Assembly (NCBI GenBank): GCA_012719455.1
Contig: JAAYAJ010000065.1
Coordinates: forward strand, 1-64,000
Origin: Acidobacteriota bacterium
Lineage (GTDB): Bacteria > Acidobacteriota > UBA6911
DNA: 64,000 nucleotides
Direction of reading: 5' to 3'
The number at the start of each line of letters is the position of its first letter. Position 1 is the first letter of the stretch. Both the position numbers and the translations under genes were made by a program. A model generated the notes under the pieces. That model did no database searches. It saw nothing but the letters and a program-made list of their open reading frames with translations, and was not told the origin of the DNA. Of this stretch, positions 26,378 through 34,934 are shown piece after piece.

Positions 26378-27183
26378 GCGGAGACTTCATCCTGGAGGCG
26401 CGCAACCTCGACTTCGATTACCGCAAGCCGATCGTGCGCGACATCTCCTTCGGCCTGCGCCCCGGGACCTTCACGGGCATCGTCGGGCCCAACGGCTGCG
26501 GCAAGACCACCGTCCTGCGGCTGCTCGACGGGATCATCCGGCCGCTCGCGGGGGAAGTGCTCGTCGACGGGGGACGCCCACTGTCGCGGATGAGGCGCAG
26601 GGAGATCGCGCGCCTCATCGCCATGGTCCCCCAGAACGGCGGGCTCGACCCGTACCAGACGGTGCTGCAGTTCGCCATGCTGGGGCGGGCGCCGTACCTG
26701 TCGCGGTTCGGATTCGAAAACCAAAAGGACGAGGCCGTCACCCTGGAGGCGCTGGAGATGACGCAGATGACGCGCTACCTCCACGCGCGCGTCACGGAGA
26801 TCTCGGGAGGGGAAAAGCAGCGGCTGCTGCTCGCGCGCGCGCTGGCGCAGCGGACACCGATCCTGCTCCTGGACGAGGTCACGGCGAACCTGGACATCAA
26901 CTACCAGGTCGAACTGATGCGCCTCGTACGACGCATCACCCGCGAGCAGAACCTCGCCACCCTGGTGGTGTCGCACGAAATCAACATACTGGGCGCCTTC
27001 TGCGACCGCATCATCCTGATGTCCGGCGGGAGGATCCGCTTCCAGGGGAGCGTCGGCGAAACGCTGACGCGGGAACATCTAAAACAAATCTTCGGCCTGG
27101 ACTTTTCGATCCGCCGCCTGCCGGGCGCCGGGGTCGAGGTCCTCCCCGTCATTCACGAGGAAACATCCCATGTATCGGAATAG
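26374..27183 (+). CDS. btuD: Cobalamin ABC transporter ATPase BtuD
   Basis: 269 residues with Walker A GPNGCGKTT (38-46), Q-loop MVPQN, signature ISGGEKQRLLLARAL, Walker B ILLLDEVTANLD and switch VVSHEIN. ATG 26374 overlaps the btuC stop and has AGGGGAGG just upstream, better than the longer frame start at 26323. A C-terminal extension of about 30 residues (FSIRRLPGAGVEVLPVIHEE) is common in this family. The end overlaps btuB by 14 nt. Confidence 0.95.
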   Translation: MSGDFILEARNLDFDYRKPIVRDISFGLRPGTFTGIVGPNGCGKTTVLRLLDGIIRPLAGEVLVDGGRPLSRMRRREIARLIAMVPQNGGLDPYQTVLQFAMLGRAPYLSRFGFENQKDEAVTLEALEMTQMTRYLHARVTEISGGEKQRLLLARALAQRTPILLLDEVTANLDINYQVELMRLVRRITREQNLATLVVSHEINILGAFCDRIILMSGGRIRFQGSVGETLTREHLKQIFGLDFSIRRLPGAGVEVLPVIHEETSHVSE

Positions 27184-29392
27184 ATTGCTCTTCATTTACA
27201 TCCTGATCGCCCTGGCGCTGCCGGTTGCCACGCTGGCGGGAACCCTCACGGGCGTAGTCACCGATCCCGAGGGGAAAGCCGTGCCCAACGCCCGGGTCCT
27301 CCTGCTCCGCTCCCTCGTCGTCGTCGGGGAGCGGCAGACGGACGTCGAGGGAGCCTACCGGTTCGAGGAGCTTCCCGACGGGAATTACCGGCTGACGGCC
27401 GAAGCCCCCGGGCTGGCCGCGGACCAGGTCGAGGCGGCCGTGACCGGCGGCGGAACCGAAACCAGGGACCTCCAGCTCAAGCTCAGCGCCATGACAACCC
27501 AGGTGGTGGTCTCTTCCAGCCTCGGGGGCGCGCTGATTCCCCAGGTCGGCGCCTCGGTCAGCCTGGTGACCGGAGAGGACCTGGAGGACCGGGCGGCGCA
27601 GAACGCCTATGAAAGCCTGCGCGGCATCCCCGGGGTCGAGGTCAACCAGAGCGGCCGCCGCGGCGGCGTGACCGGCGTGTTCATCCGCGGGGGGGAATCC
27701 AAGTACAACGCGGTGATGGTGGACGGCGTCGCGATGAACGATTTCGGGGGGGGAATGGACATGGCGTCCCTGCCGGCCGACGGGATCGAGCGCGTGGAGG
27801 TCACCCGCGGCCCCCAGAGCGCCCTGTACGGCTCCAACGCCGTCACGGGCGTCATCAATATCGTCAGCCGCCGCGGGGAGGGACCGCCTGAATTCACCGC
27901 CCTGGCCGAAGGGGGGAGCTACTCCACCCGCCGCTTCGCCACCGGCGGCAGCGGTCTCAGCCGCGGGTTCAGTTGGGCCTACAACCTCTCCCGGCTCGAT
28001 TCCGACGGGGTGGTCGCCAACGACCGTTACCGCAACCAGAGCGCCTTCCTCAACCTGGGCTACCGGCATCGCAACCGGCGGCAGCTCGAATTCAGCTTTT
28101 TCGGCAACGCCAACGACGCCGGCGCCCCGGGCGCCTACGGCAGCGACCCCGGCGGAACCAACCCCGGCCACACGGTGGACACGATCTCGCGCGGGAAGCA
28201 GAACCTGTTCGGGTACCGGCTGGGCTACACCGAACAGTTCTCTTCCCGCGTGCGCCAGGTCACGAGCGCCAGCCTCACCACCAACGACCTGTCTTACATC
28301 TCCACCTGGGGCGATTACTTCGCCGAGCACCTGCGCGGCCTGTTCAACACCCGCACCGAGATCGCGCTCACGGACACGGCTTCCCTGGCGGCGGGTTTCG
28401 AGTTCAACCGGGAGCAGACGAAACACACCTACATCACCGACGAGCAGTTCGCCCCCTTCCTCCTGCCCCGCACCAGCCTGGCCTACTTCGCCGAAGCGCG
28501 CTACAGTCCGTCCGACCGGCTGCACCTGATCGGGGGGATACGCGTCGATCACCTGCGGACCGGCCGGATCCCGTCGGACGGCTGGACCCGTCCCGTCATC
28601 CCCGCCTCCACTGTGGTCCAGGCCAACCCGCGCCTGTCGGCCGCCTACATCGCCCGCGAGGACAGGGGGAGCGGCGCCTTCGGCTCCACGAGGATTCACG
28701 GAAGCTTCGGCACCGGGATCCGGCCGCCCGACGGGTTCGAACTCGCCTTCACCGACAACCCGGAGCTCAAGCCCGAGCGCAACATCAGCTTCGACGCCGG
28801 GGTGGAACAGACGCTCTTCGGTTCCAGGGCGATCGTGGACGTCACTTATTTCCTGAACCGGTTCCGGGACCAGATCGTCACCCTGGGCGGGTCGGTGGCC
28901 AACCTGAGCGAATACTCCTCGGACAACCTGAAAAATTCCCGCGCGCAGGGACTCGAGTTCACCCTGCGCCTGCGCCCGGTCCAGTCGCTCGAACTCACCG
29001 GGGCCTACACCTTCCTGGACACCGATATCCTGGCCCTGGACGGGAGCTCGGAGGCCAACGCCCCCTACTCCGTGGGACAGTGGCTGCTCCGCCGCCCGCG
29101 CCACTCCGGGAGCTACGGCGTCACCTGGAATCACCGGCGCCTGACGCTGAACACCACCGCCTACATCCGCGGGGAAACGCTCGACGTGGAACCCGCCTTC
29201 GGGCAGCCCTTTTTCACCAATCCCGGCTATGTGCGGGCCGACGCGGGCTTCGCCTACCGCCTCTCCCGGGGAGTGGAGATCTACGGCAGGATTAACAACC
29301 TGCTGAACCGGAAGTACGAGGAAACCCTGGGCTATCCCGCCCTGCGGCTGAATTTCATGGCGGGCATGAGGTTCAGGTTCCCGTCGGAGTAG
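27170..29392 (+). CDS. btuB: TonB-dependent cobalamin receptor BtuB with N-terminal carboxypeptidase-regulatory-like domain
   Basis: 740-residue outer membrane receptor. A signal peptide (to about residue 24) is followed by a beta-sandwich domain of the Carboxypeptidase-regulatory-like type (GTLTGVVTDPEGKAVPNARV ... YRFEELPDGNYRL). A TonB box-like TTQVVVSSS comes near residues 109-117. The plug domain holds VFIRGGESKYNAVMVDGV, VEVTRGPQSALYGSNAV and VINIVSRRG. The barrel ends in IYGRINNLLNRKYEETLGYPA and an aromatic-rich last strand (FMAGMRFRF). Position after btuFCD under a B12 riboswitch supports a cobalamin ligand. A GAGGA lies 8 nt before the ATG. The extra N-terminal domain is typical of Acidobacteria and Bacteroidetes receptors, not of E. 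coli BtuB. Confidence 0.93.
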   Translation: MYRNRLLFIYILIALALPVATLAGTLTGVVTDPEGKAVPNARVLLLRSLVVVGERQTDVEGAYRFEELPDGNYRLTAEAPGLAADQVEAAVTGGGTETRDLQLKLSAMTTQVVVSSSLGGALIPQVGASVSLVTGEDLEDRAAQNAYESLRGIPGVEVNQSGRRGGVTGVFIRGGESKYNAVMVDGVAMNDFGGGMDMASLPADGIERVEVTRGPQSALYGSNAVTGVINIVSRRGEGPPEFTALAEGGSYSTRRFATGGSGLSRGFSWAYNLSRLDSDGVVANDRYRNQSAFLNLGYRHRNRRQLEFSFFGNANDAGAPGAYGSDPGGTNPGHTVDTISRGKQNLFGYRLGYTEQFSSRVRQVTSASLTTNDLSYISTWGDYFAEHLRGLFNTRTEIALTDTASLAAGFEFNREQTKHTYITDEQFAPFLLPRTSLAYFAEARYSPSDRLHLIGGIRVDHLRTGRIPSDGWTRPVIPASTVVQANPRLSAAYIAREDRGSGAFGSTRIHGSFGTGIRPPDGFELAFTDNPELKPERNISFDAGVEQTLFGSRAIVDVTYFLNRFRDQIVTLGGSVANLSEYSSDNLKNSRAQGLEFTLRLRPVQSLELTGAYTFLDTDILALDGSSEANAPYSVGQWLLRRPRHSGSYGVTWNHRRLTLNTTAYIRGETLDVEPAFGQPFFTNPGYVRADAGFAYRLSRGVEIYGRINNLLNRKYEETLGYPALRLNFMAGMRFRFPSE

Positions 29393-29405
29393 CCCGGGTG
29401 GAGGG

Positions 29406-29431
29406 GCGGGGGACCCTCATGGTTCCCCCGC
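29406..29431. terminator. Hairpin between convergent btuB and DUF4388 genes
   Basis: GCGGGGGACC pairs with GGTTCCCCCGC around a CTCAT loop, with one bulged base, 14 bp after btuB and just before the stop of the convergent gene. It lacks a long T-run but is well placed for a bidirectional terminator. Confidence 0.55.
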
Positions 29432-29438
29432 GCGCTTC

Positions 29439-30542
29439 CTACCTGAGCTCAATCAGCCCCAGCTTGAGCATGCGATTGAGAGCCTCGAGGATCTCGATCT
29501 CCCGCAGGGGGGAAAGCATCACGATCGACTTGACGTCCCACGTCCCGTTGATGCGGGAGGCGATGAACCCCTCCTCGTGGGAGAGGTTGTAGCGGACCAG
29601 GGAATCCTCCGGCACCAGGAAGCAGGGGACCTTGGCGGGGGACAAGACGGTCTGGTAATACTCGCGGCAGAGGGCGGCCTCCGCCCGCTCGATCTGCTCC
29701 GAGGCCCAGCCGTTCTGCGGGTCGAGCCGGAGCACCTCCTGGAAGGCGGTGACCGCCTCGCGGAATTTCCCGCCCTGCATCAGTTCCAGGCCCCGGTTGA
29801 AAAGCTGGGCGGGGCTCTCCACCTCCACGGGGGCCGGGGCCGCCTCCAGCACCTCCACGATCCCCTTCTCGTAGAGCTGGAACAGTTCGAAGTTGACCAG
29901 GAAATCGGAACCGTGCAGCTCCAGGATGATCTCCGAAATCGGCTTCTTCAGGGTCAGGAGGTAGGCCAGCTTCTTCTGCAGGGGGGTGAGGTTCTGGGCC
30001 TTCAGGTCCACCCCGGCGCGCAGTGCCAGGACGATGTGGTTGCCGGGAAACACCGAGCGGATGCGCGCCCACTCGTCCTTGCGCCGGATCCCCTCGAACA
30101 TGAGGGCGTTGATGTCCACCTTGATCTGGACCAGCCGGTCGAGGTTGTACTCCCCCGAAGAGAAGTGGAAATGCCCCTCTTCCCAGAGGAAGAGGTCGTA
30201 GATCACCTCGGCCGTCCGCGCTTTCAGGGCCGCCTCGATGTCCGCCTGCGACACGAGGTTCTCCTGGACCAGGACCTTGCCCAGCACGACGCGGGAGCGC
30301 AAGTGCAGCTCGAACGCCCGCTTGAGGTCCGACTCGGTCACCTTCCCCTGGAAGAGCAAAAACTGCCCGAGCTGCTTGGTGGGATCGTTGGAACTCGAGG
30401 AGATGATGCTCCCGTCCCGGAAATAGATGTAGACCTTGGTCTTGTCCCTCACCAGGGAGAGGGTGCCCGTCTTTCGGCCGACCGCCACCCATTGCAGCAC
30501 CTCGGGCAGGTCCATCGTTTTCAGTCTTCCGGACAGCGACAT
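29439..30542 (-). CDS. DUF4388 (PATAN-type) protein with TPR segment
   Basis: 367 residues. The first ~100 form a DUF4388 domain: MSLSGRLKTMDLPEVLQWVAVGRKTGTLSL and VYIYFRDGSIISS, with the companion segment LGKVLVQENLVSQADIEAAL seen in such proteins. The middle part contains EEGHFHFSSGEYNLD. A TPR-like repeat follows (LFNRGLELMQGGKFREAV, VLRLDPQNGWA). DUF4388 proteins are linked to signalling and gliding or surface regulation in deltaproteobacterial and acidobacterial genomes. ATG 30542 has GGGAGGA 8 nt upstream. It converges on btuB. Confidence 0.85.
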   Translation of the reverse strand: MSLSGRLKTMDLPEVLQWVAVGRKTGTLSLVRDKTKVYIYFRDGSIISSSSNDPTKQLGQFLLFQGKVTESDLKRAFELHLRSRVVLGKVLVQENLVSQADIEAALKARTAEVIYDLFLWEEGHFHFSSGEYNLDRLVQIKVDINALMFEGIRRKDEWARIRSVFPGNHIVLALRAGVDLKAQNLTPLQKKLAYLLTLKKPISEIILELHGSDFLVNFELFQLYEKGIVEVLEAAPAPVEVESPAQLFNRGLELMQGGKFREAVTAFQEVLRLDPQNGWASEQIERAEAALCREYYQTVLSPAKVPCFLVPEDSLVRYNLSHEEGFIASRINGTWDVKSIVMLSPLREIEILEALNRMLKLGLIELR

Positions 30543-30731
30543 CGCTCTTCCTCCCCTGTGCTTATCGGCCGCCGGCGGCATCCATTCAACAATTGGCGCG
30601 ATCCCCGCCAAGCAAGCGTGCAATGATCCAGCCTTAAACAGGCCGATTTTCCGTCCTACCTGATGGGGAGCGCCTCACGGCTGCATTCCCGCACCTTCTT
30701 GAACAATCTTGAAAGGTGTCCCGATCTTCAC

Positions 30732-31712
30732 TCACCTTTTCTTCGCTTCGTACTGCTTCAGATGGACATCTTCGATCTTGGCGGCAGTCCGCACGGCATG
30801 GCCGATCTTTGCATGCATCTTGTGCCCGGCGATCATGTGGATTCTGACGACATCGGCCCCCAACGCGGTCGCAATCGCCGTGAGCGCGGCCGAGCCTTCG
30901 TCCCGATTCTTATGACCTTCTTCCGTTTCCGGATCCAGGTTGAAACCGGCGTCCTCCAGGATGTTAACCACAAAGCGCTTTCTGGATACGCCTACAAAGC
31001 TAAGGCAACCCATCTGATTTAAAACGTGGAGATCTCGGATCAACAGGAGATTTTCCTTCTTCGTCAAGCCGAACCCGATACCCGGGTCCAGCATAATGCG
31101 CTCGGCTTCAATCCCGGCCTCGCGAGCAATCCGGATGCAGCGCTTCAAATAGAAGACCATGGCATCTTGTATGTCCATGGCTTCCATCTTCTTGATCTCT
31201 TCCCCGCTAAAGGCCGTTGCTCCGCCAAAAGAAGGAAAGATCCTGGAGCCGGGATGATCGGGCCTGGCGATGACGGGATTGAACATCAGGACGGCTCCCG
31301 CTTTGGACGCTCCAACGACCCCCGCCATGTCGGGATCGCCCAAAAAGCCCGTAATATCATTAACGATGTCCGCTCCCGCCTCAATAACCGCCCTGGCCAC
31401 CGGAGCCTTCCATGTGTCCACCGACAGGGGCACGTCCGTGCGCTTTTTTAATTCACGGATGACCGGCGTGATGCGGCCAATCTCCTCTTGAACCTCAACC
31501 GGCGTGCTGCCCGGCCTGGTGGATTCGCCGCCGATGTCCAGCATCCCCGCCCCTTGCGCAACGAGATCCATTGCCCGGGCTACAGCCTTGTCCGTGGAAA
31601 ACCAACGTCCGCCGTCCGAAAAGGAATCCGGCGTGACATTGACGATGCCGCAAAGGATGGCTCCCCTGTCGCCGACAATCGTTTTATCGTTGCATTTGAA
31701 TATTCTGTTCAT
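30732..31712 (-). CDS. folP: Dihydropteroate synthase family protein (FolP-like), divergent
   Basis: 326 residues with the DHPS TIM-barrel signature: GIVNVTPDSFSDGG (22-35), GGESTRPGS (61-69), IVNDITGF, MLDPGIGFGLTKKEN, GVSRKRF (241-247) and RIH (290-292). These are the pterin and pyrophosphate contacts. It is 40-50 residues longer than typical FolP and lacks the usual HMxGTP loop; in its place is LMFNPVIARPDHPGSRIF. The C-terminus has an extra basic tail after GHKMHAKIGH. The gene is visibly less G+C-rich than its neighbours and has no folate genes next to it. It could be a lineage variant of DHPS or another pterin-binding enzyme; DHPS is the first choice. Confidence 0.8.
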   Translation of the reverse strand: MNRIFKCNDKTIVGDRGAILCGIVNVTPDSFSDGGRWFSTDKAVARAMDLVAQGAGMLDIGGESTRPGSTPVEVQEEIGRITPVIRELKKRTDVPLSVDTWKAPVARAVIEAGADIVNDITGFLGDPDMAGVVGASKAGAVLMFNPVIARPDHPGSRIFPSFGGATAFSGEEIKKMEAMDIQDAMVFYLKRCIRIAREAGIEAERIMLDPGIGFGLTKKENLLLIRDLHVLNQMGCLSFVGVSRKRFVVNILEDAGFNLDPETEEGHKNRDEGSAALTAIATALGADVVRIHMIAGHKMHAKIGHAVRTAAKIEDVHLKQYEAKKR

Positions 31713-31998
31713 TCTTTGTCCCTATACGGGTTGCTTTGACTTCCCAGCCGACCAGGCGGCGTCCTTGACGATGGGGTATTGTAACGCAAGCGTGCAAGGA
31801 TCCCCACATCCCCAAGGGCCCGGCGGCGGCCCGTTGAAGCCTTCAAAGAGCGGCCCGACAAGACCGTCCGGCGCCGGGACGGCGAAAGTGAAGCCGCCGC
31901 AACCATCCCGTGTGGAAAAAACGACGACTACCCTGTTAAGATAGAGCGGCACCCGGGCACGCCCGAGGGAGGAACCGTTCGTTCAAAGGAGTCCGCGC

Positions 31999-32592
31999 TT
32001 GCGTCTGACCTACGCCAACCAGCTGACCATTCTGAGGATGCTCTTCGTCCCCTGTTTCGTCATCCTGCTGATTTACAACTACCCGAAGGCGGCCACCGCG
32101 GTTTTCGTCCTGGCCGCCGTCTCCGACGGGCTGGACGGGTTGCTGGCCCGGAAACTCCAGCAGAAAACGGTCCTGGGCTCCTTCCTGGACCCCATGGCGG
32201 ACAAGATCCTGCTGACGGCCGCCTTCATAACGCTCACGATCCCCTCGATGCCGCTCGCGCTGCACATCCCGGCCTGGCTGACGGTCCTGACCATCAGCCG
32301 CGATCTGATCATCGCCGTTTCGGTGCTGGTCATCCACATGCAGACGGGCCATTCCCGGTTCCCGCCCAGCTTCCTCGGCAAATGCACCACCGCGGTCCAG
32401 CTCCTGGTCGTGGCCGTCTGCCTGCTGGCCAATTTCGACCTGCGCCCCGCCGCCGCGGCATTCCCCCTGGTGGTGTACGCCACGCTGGCCTTCACGGTCG
32501 CCTCGGGGCTGCACTACGCCTCCAAATCGATCAGGATCATCGCCTCCTACCAGGAAACCGACGATGAAGGCTCAGGGCGTCAGGATTCTTGA
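31999..32592 (+). CDS. pgsA: CDP-alcohol phosphatidyltransferase, phosphatidylglycerophosphate synthase-like
   Basis: 197-residue membrane enzyme that makes phosphatidylglycerophosphate from CDP-diacylglycerol. The CDP-OH-P motif DGxxARx8GxxxDxxxD is complete: Asp46, Gly47, Ala50, Arg51, Gly60, Asp64, Asp68, with the extra Asp43. About five hydrophobic segments are present. TTG 31999 was chosen because AAGGAG lies 9 nt upstream and the NQLTILRM opening is typical. The end overlaps the DUF512 gene by 29 nt. About 285 bp upstream, back to folP, shows no gene. Confidence 0.9.
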   Translation: MRLTYANQLTILRMLFVPCFVILLIYNYPKAATAVFVLAAVSDGLDGLLARKLQQKTVLGSFLDPMADKILLTAAFITLTIPSMPLALHIPAWLTVLTISRDLIIAVSVLVIHMQTGHSRFPPSFLGKCTTAVQLLVVAVCLLANFDLRPAAAAFPLVVYATLAFTVASGLHYASKSIRIIASYQETDDEGSGRQDS

Positions 32593-33892
32593 GGTAGCCC
32601 GCGGGTCGGCCGCGGAAGACGCGGGGCTCGAGCCGGGGGACCGGATCCTGGCCGTGGACGGCCATGAAACACCCGATGAGCTCGCCCTCAGGTTCCATCT
32701 CGCCGGGGAGGGCACCGAACTGTGCGTCATGAACCCCCGGGGGGATCGGCGCCGCCTCGCCCTCGACCTGGAGGCCGATTTCATCCTGGGCCTCACCCTC
32801 GAGGAATTCACAACCCGCACCTGCCATAACGCCTGCCTGTTCTGCTTCGTCGACCAACTCCCCCCCGGGGCCCGGCCGGCGCTGCGGGTCAAAGACGACG
32901 ACTACCGGCTCTCCTTCCTGTATGGCAACTACGTTACCCTGACCAACACGACGCGGCGGGACCTCGACCGCATCATCGAAGAGCGGCTGTCCCCCCTGTA
33001 CGTCTCCGTGCACGCCGCCGATCCGCTCCTGCGGGCCCGGATCCTGGGGAGAAAGCGGCCGGACGACCTTTTCGGAAAGCTGCGCCGCCTCGTCCGGGGC
33101 GGCATCCGGATCCACGCCCAGATCGTCCTCATGCCCGGGATCAACGACGGCCCCCGGCTGGAGCAGACGGTGTCGGCCCTCGGCGCCCTCCACCCGGGGG
33201 TACGTTCCGTGGCCATCGTCCCGGTGGGACTGTCCGACCACGGCCCCCCTCGCACCCGCCTGACCGCAGTGACACCCGAGTACGCCCGCTCCGTGATCAG
33301 CGAGGTTTCCGGATGGCAGGAGTGTTTTTACACCCGGGCCGGGGACGCGTTCGCCTTCCTTGCCGATGAATTCTACCTCCAGGGGGGAACGCCCGTGCCC
33401 GAGGCGGGGCATTACGGCGACTTCGCACAGATCGAGGACGGCATCGGGATGGTCCGCTCCTTCCTCGACGATTTCGAGGCCGCCATGGCACGCAGGCGCC
33501 GCCCGGCGCCCCCGCTTCGCGGCACCCTGGTGACGGGCAGCCTCTTCCTCCCCCTCCTCGAGCGGTGCATCCGGCGCTGGAACCGCCGCTCCGGGATGAA
33601 GCTCCGGGTGGTCGGCGCCCCGAACCGCCACTTGGGAAGCCGGATCACCGTCGCCGGGCTGCTCGCCGGGCGGGACATCCTGGAGGCCCTGGCGGGCCGG
33701 AATCCGGGCGATTTCGTGATCATCCCCGGGGAGGCGCTCTCCTCCCCCGGCGGGGTCCTGCTCGACGACCTGACAGTGCGGGGCCTGTCGGCCCGCCTCG
33801 GCCGGCCTGTATATTCCGGCGGCCGCAAAGTCAGCGATTTCTTCGCGCTGCTCGGGAGACTGGGACGCCGGAAGGCGGGTTTGGGCTTGTAA
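32564..33892 (+). CDS. DUF512 radical-SAM protein with N-terminal PDZ domain
   Basis: 442 residues. An N-terminal PDZ-like segment (GSAAEDAGLEPGDRILAVDG) is followed by a radical-SAM cluster motif CHNACLFC (Cys87, 91, 94) and then the DUF512 region ending VTGSLFLPLLERCI and PVYSGGRKVSDFF. This architecture defines a widespread family of unknown function (YtgP/DUF512). The start lies inside the end of pgsA, a 29-nt overlap, so the two are likely co-translated. The PDZ domain suggests it binds a peptide C-terminus. Confidence 0.9.
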   Translation: MKAQGVRILEVARGSAAEDAGLEPGDRILAVDGHETPDELALRFHLAGEGTELCVMNPRGDRRRLALDLEADFILGLTLEEFTTRTCHNACLFCFVDQLPPGARPALRVKDDDYRLSFLYGNYVTLTNTTRRDLDRIIEERLSPLYVSVHAADPLLRARILGRKRPDDLFGKLRRLVRGGIRIHAQIVLMPGINDGPRLEQTVSALGALHPGVRSVAIVPVGLSDHGPPRTRLTAVTPEYARSVISEVSGWQECFYTRAGDAFAFLADEFYLQGGTPVPEAGHYGDFAQIEDGIGMVRSFLDDFEAAMARRRRPAPPLRGTLVTGSLFLPLLERCIRRWNRRSGMKLRVVGAPNRHLGSRITVAGLLAGRDILEALAGRNPGDFVIIPGEALSSPGGVLLDDLTVRGLSARLGRPVYSGGRKVSDFFALLGRLGRRKAGLGL

Positions 33893-33992
33893 TCACCCGC
33901 TCTCTCTTGCAGAATTGAATCCCTCGGCCGCAACCGGCACGGATGGCGTGTGCCCGACCGCGGCTTATCCTAAGACAACGGAGACAACGGCA

Positions 33993-34457
33993 ATGGCCAG
34001 AATCATCCAGGGAACACTCGACGCAAAAGGAAGCCGTTTTGCGGTGGTAATCAGCCGCTTCAATTCTTTCATCAGCGACCGGCTGCTTTCGGGCGCGCTT
34101 GACGCCCTCGAGCGCCACGGGGCCGCGACCGACGACATCAGCGTGGTCTGGGTCCCGGGGAGCTTCGAAGTCCCCCCGGTCGCCCGGAGGCTGGCCCTTT
34201 CCGGCAAATTCGACGCCGTGATCTGCCTTGGCGCCCTGCTGCGGGGGGAAACCCCGCACTTCGACCACCTCTCGTCGACGGTCACCAAGGAGCTGGGCTC
34301 CATCGGGCTGGAAGCAGAAATCCCGGTGATCAACGGGATCCTGACCTGCAACACGATGGAGCAGGCGGTGGACCGGGCCGGGCTGAAAACCGGAAACAAG
34401 GGGTTCGACGCGGCCGTGACCGCAATCGAGATGGTCCAGGTTCTGAAACAGCTGTAG
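33993..34457 (+). CDS. ribH: 6,7-dimethyl-8-ribityllumazine synthase RibH
   Basis: Penultimate riboflavin enzyme, forming lumazine from the ribulose-derived butanone phosphate and the aminouracil. The 154-residue protein has FAVVISRFNSFISDRLL, VVWVPGSFEVP, the LGALLRGETPHFDH loop with the catalytic His89, NGILTCNTMEQA and a final helix. ATG 33993 has GGAG 9 nt upstream; the frame's earlier start is not family-like. It is followed by nusB 39 nt later, a common ribH-nusB pair. Confidence 0.96.
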   Translation: MARIIQGTLDAKGSRFAVVISRFNSFISDRLLSGALDALERHGAATDDISVVWVPGSFEVPPVARRLALSGKFDAVICLGALLRGETPHFDHLSSTVTKELGSIGLEAEIPVINGILTCNTMEQAVDRAGLKTGNKGFDAAVTAIEMVQVLKQL

Positions 34458-34496
34458 CCGCGGGCGGAGCGGCGATTTCCCCCGGGCGGTGGGTTC

Positions 34497-34934
34497 ATGG
34501 GACATCGGAGAGTGGCGCGCGAATGTGCGCTTCAGATGCTTTACGAGCGGGATATCGGCCGGCATGCCCCGGCGGAGATCCTGCGCAGCTACTGGACGAT
34601 GAACGACCACCCGAAAAAGGTGCGCGATTTCGCCGAACAGCTGTTTACGGGGACCCTCAGCCGGGTGGCCGAAATCGACGGCGTGATCCAGGACCACGCC
34701 AAGAACTGGCGCCTGGTGCGGATGGCCGCCGTCGACCGGAACGTCCTGCGGCTGGCGGTGTACGAATTCCTCTCGGGCGGCAATACCCCGAACACGGTCA
34801 TCATCAACGAGGCGCTGGAAATCGCCAAGAAGTATTCGACCCATGAATCCGCCCAGTTTGTGAACGGGATCCTCGACAGCATCAAGAACCAACTACACAC
34901 CAAGGGGCAGGCCGACCATGGACGACCAGACTAA
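34497..34934 (+). CDS. nusB: Transcription antitermination factor NusB
   Basis: 145-residue all-helical RNA-binding protein that joins NusE and NusA on boxA RNA of rRNA operons. Family marks are [53 protein letters not shown] and [11 protein letters not shown]. The end overlaps the lysS start by 17 nt. Confidence 0.96.
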   Translation: MGHRRVARECALQMLYERDIGRHAPAEILRSYWTMNDHPKKVRDFAEQLFTGTLSRVAEIDGVIQDHAKNWRLVRMAAVDRNVLRLAVYEFLSGGNTPNTVIINEALEIAKKYSTHESAQFVNGILDSIKNQLHTKGQADHGRPD

